Positions 28,737-31,706 of a stretch of 31,706 bases of DNA are shown piece after piece. The notes beneath the pieces were generated by a model. It searched no databases and had not been told where the DNA came from. It saw only the letters and a program-made list of their open reading frames with translations. The stretch is from Fragilaria crotonensis (lineage: Eukaryota > Bacillariophyta > Fragilariophyceae > Fragilariales > Fragilariaceae), in the NCBI GenBank assembly GCA_022925895.1, contig JAKSYS010000708.1:1-31706 (forward strand). The letters run 5' to 3'. How positions within the stretch are numbered: the stretch's first letter is position 1; the number at the start of each line of letters is the position of its first letter. The translations under genes and the position numbers were made by a program.

Positions 28737-31706
28737 TTAGCCACCACAGTTAAAGCAAAGGGGAGTCACTGGATCAACCCCGAGTGTCGGATCGGATGTC
28801 GAGGGACAAGCAGTGGCACCAGAGAACATACCTTCGACCCTCGTGACAGCAGTCATCTTTGAACCCCAACTACAGAGAGACTGATTGAAACCAGATGCCC
28901 CAGCAAACATCCTCAACATAGTTGTAACAGCGCCCACATTCCAATTTCCAATTGGTTGATTGAAGGCAGACGCGCCATTAAACATACGTTGCATATTTGT
29001 AACTACGCCGACATTCCAATTTCCAATAGGTTGATTGAAAGCAGATGCGCCAGAAAACATGGCGAACATGTCAGTAACTGCACCAACCGTCCAATTTCCA
29101 ATGGGTTGATTGAAAGCAGATGCGCCAAGAAACATGCCTTGCATATCTGTGACTGCAGTGACATTCCAATTTCCAATTGGTTGATTGAAAGCAGATGCGC
29201 CAGAAAACATGCCTCGCATTCTTGTAACTCCACCGACATTCCAACTTCCAATGGGTTGATTGAAAGCAGATGCGCCAGTAAACATGCCGCCCATATCTGT
29301 GACTGCGCCGACATTCCAATTTCCAATGGGTTGATCAAAAGTAGATGCGCTGGCAAACATGTTCAACATACTTGTGACTGCACCGACATTCCAATGTCCA
29401 ATGGGTTGATTGAAAGCAGATGCGCTTAGAAACATGCCCACCATATTTGTAACTGCGCCGACATTCCAATTATCAACCGTTTGATTGAAAGCAGATGCGC
29501 CATAAAACATGAGCACCATATCTGCAACTGCGCCGACATTCCAATTCCCTATGGGTTGATTGAAAGCAGATGCGCCAGAAAACATGCCGTTCATATTTGT
29601 AACTGCACCGACATTCCAATTTCCAATAGGTTGATTGAAAGCCGATGCGCTTTGAAACATGCCTCGCATGTTTGTAACTGCGCTGACATTCCAATTTCCA
29701 ATGGGTTGATTGAAAGCAGATGCGCCAGCAAACATAGAAACCGTGTAAAGTACCGAGCCAACATTCCAATTTCCAATGCTTTGATTGAAAGCAGATGCGC
29801 CTTGAAACATGCTGATCATATCTGCAACTACGCCGACATTCCAATTTCCAATGGGTTGATTGAAAGCAGATGCGTCAAGAAACATGCCATACATAATTGT
29901 AACTGCACTGACATTCCAAATCCCAATGGGTTGATTGAAAGCAGATGCGCCGGCAAACATAAAACCCGTGTTATGTACCGAGCCAACGTTCCAATTTCCA
30001 ATAGGTTGATTGAAAGCCGATGCGTCAGAAAACATGAATTGCATATTTGTAACTGAGCTGACATTCCAATTTCCAATGGGTTGATTGAAAGCTGATGCGC
30101 CGACAAACATGCCCAACATATTTGTAACTGCACCGACATTCCAATTTCCTATGGGTTGATTAAAAGCAGAGGCGTCACGAAACATGAATCGCATCGTCGT
30201 TACATGGGTTACATCCCAATTTCCAATGCTTTGATTGAAAGCAGTTGCGCCAGCGAACATGTGATCCATCGTCTCAACATATGAGACATCCCAACAGCTG
30301 ATGTCTTCGTTGAAAGTATTCTCCGGGCAATCATCCTGACAATCAATGTAAAAAAGAGGAGAAAAGTCGGTGACATAATCAGAAAAGCAGCAATCATTGA
30401 TATCAATAAAGTTGCCAGCAGCCACAGCGGCACGGACATCTGCATCGGTGGCAAAAATCTTGGTGCACTTTTTGCCACATGCATTAGTTTGCACCGCAAG
30501 GCTCGGTGCTTTACTCGGTGCGTTACTCGGTGCGTTACTCGGTGCGTTACTCGGTGCGTTACTCGGTGCGTTACTCGGTGCTTTACTCGGTGCTTTACTC
30601 GGTGCTTTACTCGGTGCTTTACTCGGTGCAAGGCTCGGTGCAAGGCTCGGTGCAAGGCTCGGTGCAAGGCTCGGTGCCTTACTCGGTGCGTTACTCGGTG
30701 AGTTACTCGGTGCGTTACTCGGTGCAAGGCTCGGCGTCGAACTTGGAGCAGATACCGGTGCTCCCGTGGGAACAGAAGTAGGTGCTCCCGTGGGAACAGG
30801 AGTAGGTGTTCCCGTGGGAATAGTGGTCGGTGTTCCCGTAGGAACAGAAGTAGGTGTTCCCGTGGGAATAGTGGTAGGTGTTCCAGTGGGAATAGTGGTA
30901 GGTGTTCCCGTGGGAATCGTGGTAGGTGTTCCCGTGGGAATAGTGGTCGGTGTTCCCGTGGGAACAGAAGTAGGTGTTCCCGTGGGAATAGTGGTAGGTG
31001 TTCAGTGGGAATAGTGGTAGGTGTTCCCGTGGGAATCGTGGTAGGTTCCCGTGGGAGCAGTGGTCAGTGTTCCCGTGAACAGAGTAGGTGTTTCCGTGGG
31101 AATTGTGGTAGGTGTTCCAGTGGGAATAGTGGTCGGTGTTCCCGTGGGAATTGTGGTCGGTGTTCCCGTGGGAACAGAAGTTGGTGTTTCCGTGGGAATA
31201 GTGGTAGGTGTTCCAGTGGGAATAGTGGTCGGTGTTCCCGTGGGAATAGTGGTCGGTGTTCCCGTGGGAATAGTGGTCGGTGTTCCCGTGGGAACAGAAG
31301 TAGGTGTTCCCGTGGGAATAGTGGTCGGTGTTCCCGTGGGAATAGTGGTAGGTGTTCCCGAGGGAATAGTGGTAGGTGTTCCCGTGGGAATAGTGGTAGG
31401 TGTTCCCGTGGGAACAGAAGTAGGTGTCCCCGATGGAGTCGACGTAGGCCCCTTAGTCGGAGAAGAGGTAGGCTTCTTGGTCGGAGAAGAGGTTGGCTTC
31501 TTGGTCGGAGAAAAGGTTGGCTTCTTGGTCGGAGGAGACACAGGTTTCTTGGTCGGAGAAGACACAGGTTTCTTGGTCGGAGAAGACACAGGTTGCTTGG
31601 TCGGAGAAGACGCGGGCTTCATGGTCGGAGAAGAAGCGGGTTTCTTGGAAGAGCGCTGTCCCTTCCCTCTAGTATACCCATTCAAGGAACGAAGTTCCGT
31701 AGTAGT
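28737..31706 (-). CDS. Large DUF285 (BspA-like) repeat protein with Pro/Thr/Ser stalk, partial (N-terminus outside window)
   Basis: The - strand is in one frame from the right edge to the TAA at 28737-28739, about 990 codons, except for one TGA at 31002-31004. That TGA lies at the end of a short out-of-frame stretch bracketed by a 2-base loss (about 31045) and a 1-base loss (about 31012), which together restore the frame. Order from the N-terminus: Lys-Pro-x-Ser-Ser-Pro-Thr-Lys repeats; TPTTIPTG repeats; APSK/APSN/APSL repeats; a Cys-rich segment with NACGKKCTK, CCFSD and CQDDCPE; then about 20 repeats of 25 residues, AFNQPIGNWNVGAVTNMxGM plus Fx3AS, the DUF285 signature; then a Cys-containing end. 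DUF285 proteins are known as surface proteins in Mycoplasma and protists, and such proteins are common in diatoms. A secreted or wall-anchored role is inferred; no signal peptide is in view. Confidence 0.88.
28880..30290 (-). repeat. About 20 tandem 75-bp units encoding DUF285 repeats
   Basis: Each unit encodes 25 residues with conserved Phe-Asn-Gln, Ile-Gly-Asn-Trp-Asn-Val, a Val-Thr-x-Met and a Met-Phe-x3-Ala-Ser. Eighteen are regular; the first (NEDISCWDV) and last (NQSLCSWGS) are divergent caps, each with a Cys. Two inner units have lost the Thr-x-Met (VHNTGFMF and VLYTVSMF). Confidence 0.92.
30495..30736 (-). repeat. 12-bp tandem array encoding APS[K/N/L]
   Basis: About 20 units of GGTGC(T/G)TTACTC or GGTGCAAGGCTC in runs: Leu-type, then Asn-type, Lys-type, Leu-type again, then mixed. 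Blocks of identical variants suggest slippage or unequal exchange. Confidence 0.9.
30756..31442 (-). repeat. 24-bp tandem array encoding TPTTIPTG and TPTSVPTG
   Basis: Close to 28 units of GGTGTTCCCGTGGGAATAGT plus GGTC or GGTA, with a second type carrying GGAACAGAAG (Thr-Ser-Val). Losses of 1-3 bases at about 31012, 31045 and 31075-31083 are the only departures from the period. Confidence 0.9.
31443..31650 (-). repeat. 24-bp tandem array encoding KPxSSPTK
   Basis: About eight units of CTTGGTCGGAGAAGA plus a variable 9 bases, giving Lys-Pro-Thr/Val/Ala-Ser-Ser-Pro-Thr-Lys. The Lys-Pro and Ser-Pro pairs give a basic, extended chain. The frame stays open to the window edge. Confidence 0.88.

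Noticed and set aside
28956..30056. Two + strand ORFs with IPISNGLIESRCA repeats
   Set aside because: They are shadows of the 75-bp DUF285 units read on the other strand; the repeat looks like a motif only because the DNA is repetitive.
28737..30494. Bacterial (Mycoplasma-like) origin for the DUF285 gene
   Set aside because: The family was first named in Mycoplasma, but the gene has a eukaryotic-type Pro/Thr/Ser stalk, lies beside copia elements, and such proteins are widespread in diatoms. No bacterial neighbours are present.
30397..31014. Long + strand ORF rich in Leu-Gly-Ala and Val-Gly repeats
   Set aside because: It is the mirror of the 12- and 24-bp arrays of the DUF285 gene. The opposite strand has the recognised repeat families and a continuous frame into DUF285.
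30495..31442. Short regular repeats as a CRISPR-like array
   Set aside because: Units are contiguous with no unique spacers, are in coding frame, and the context is eukaryotic.

Overview
This window is a retrotransposon-dominated stretch of eukaryotic nuclear DNA, most likely from a diatom or close stramenopile (inference). The pointers are several divergent Ty1/copia lineages packed together, and a large surface protein with DUF285 (BspA-like) repeats behind a Pro/Thr/Ser stalk. No rRNA, tRNA or CRISPR array was recognised. Four copia-type elements occupy roughly the first 26.5 kb.

Layout. Element A (1 to about 4420, + strand) is an old relic that runs off the left edge. Protease, pre-integrase, reverse transcriptase (RT) and RNase H pieces are readable only across many stops and frame changes, and the stretch is very poor in CpG. 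Element E (4560-17923, + strand) has 310-bp LTRs, a gag gene and a pol gene. Element B (6690-13927, - strand) is nested inside E's protease domain, with 411/415-bp LTRs and an exact 5-bp target duplication. After E comes about 1.9 kb with only weak, unrecognised ORFs (17930-19840), which also holds the truncated 3' end of a DUF285 gene. Element C (19841-26484, - strand) has 177-bp LTRs with unusual ends. It is followed by an unrecognised host-like gene read on the + strand (26795-27765). Last is a large repeat protein gene (28737 to the right edge, - strand): about 20 DUF285 repeats preceded by three different short-repeat stalk segments.

How the parts work together. Each element encodes the copia order gag, protease, integrase, RT, RNase H, which suits copy-and-paste transposition through an RNA intermediate. 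E and B carry candidate primer-binding sites that match two different parts of initiator tRNA-Met, which suggests priming by tRNA fragments. LTR divergence gives a consistent age order: E is oldest (about 4 substitutions in 310 bp), C intermediate (1 in 177), and B youngest (no substitutions, only single-base gaps). A is far older than all of them.

Caution. Many frame changes in B, in the host-like gene and perhaps elsewhere fall at or beside short homopolymer runs. The two LTRs of B also differ only by single-base gaps. I therefore suspect that several of the apparent disruptions are sequencing or assembly indels and not real mutations. No function was assigned from a database search; everything rests on reading the sequence and on remembered family motifs.
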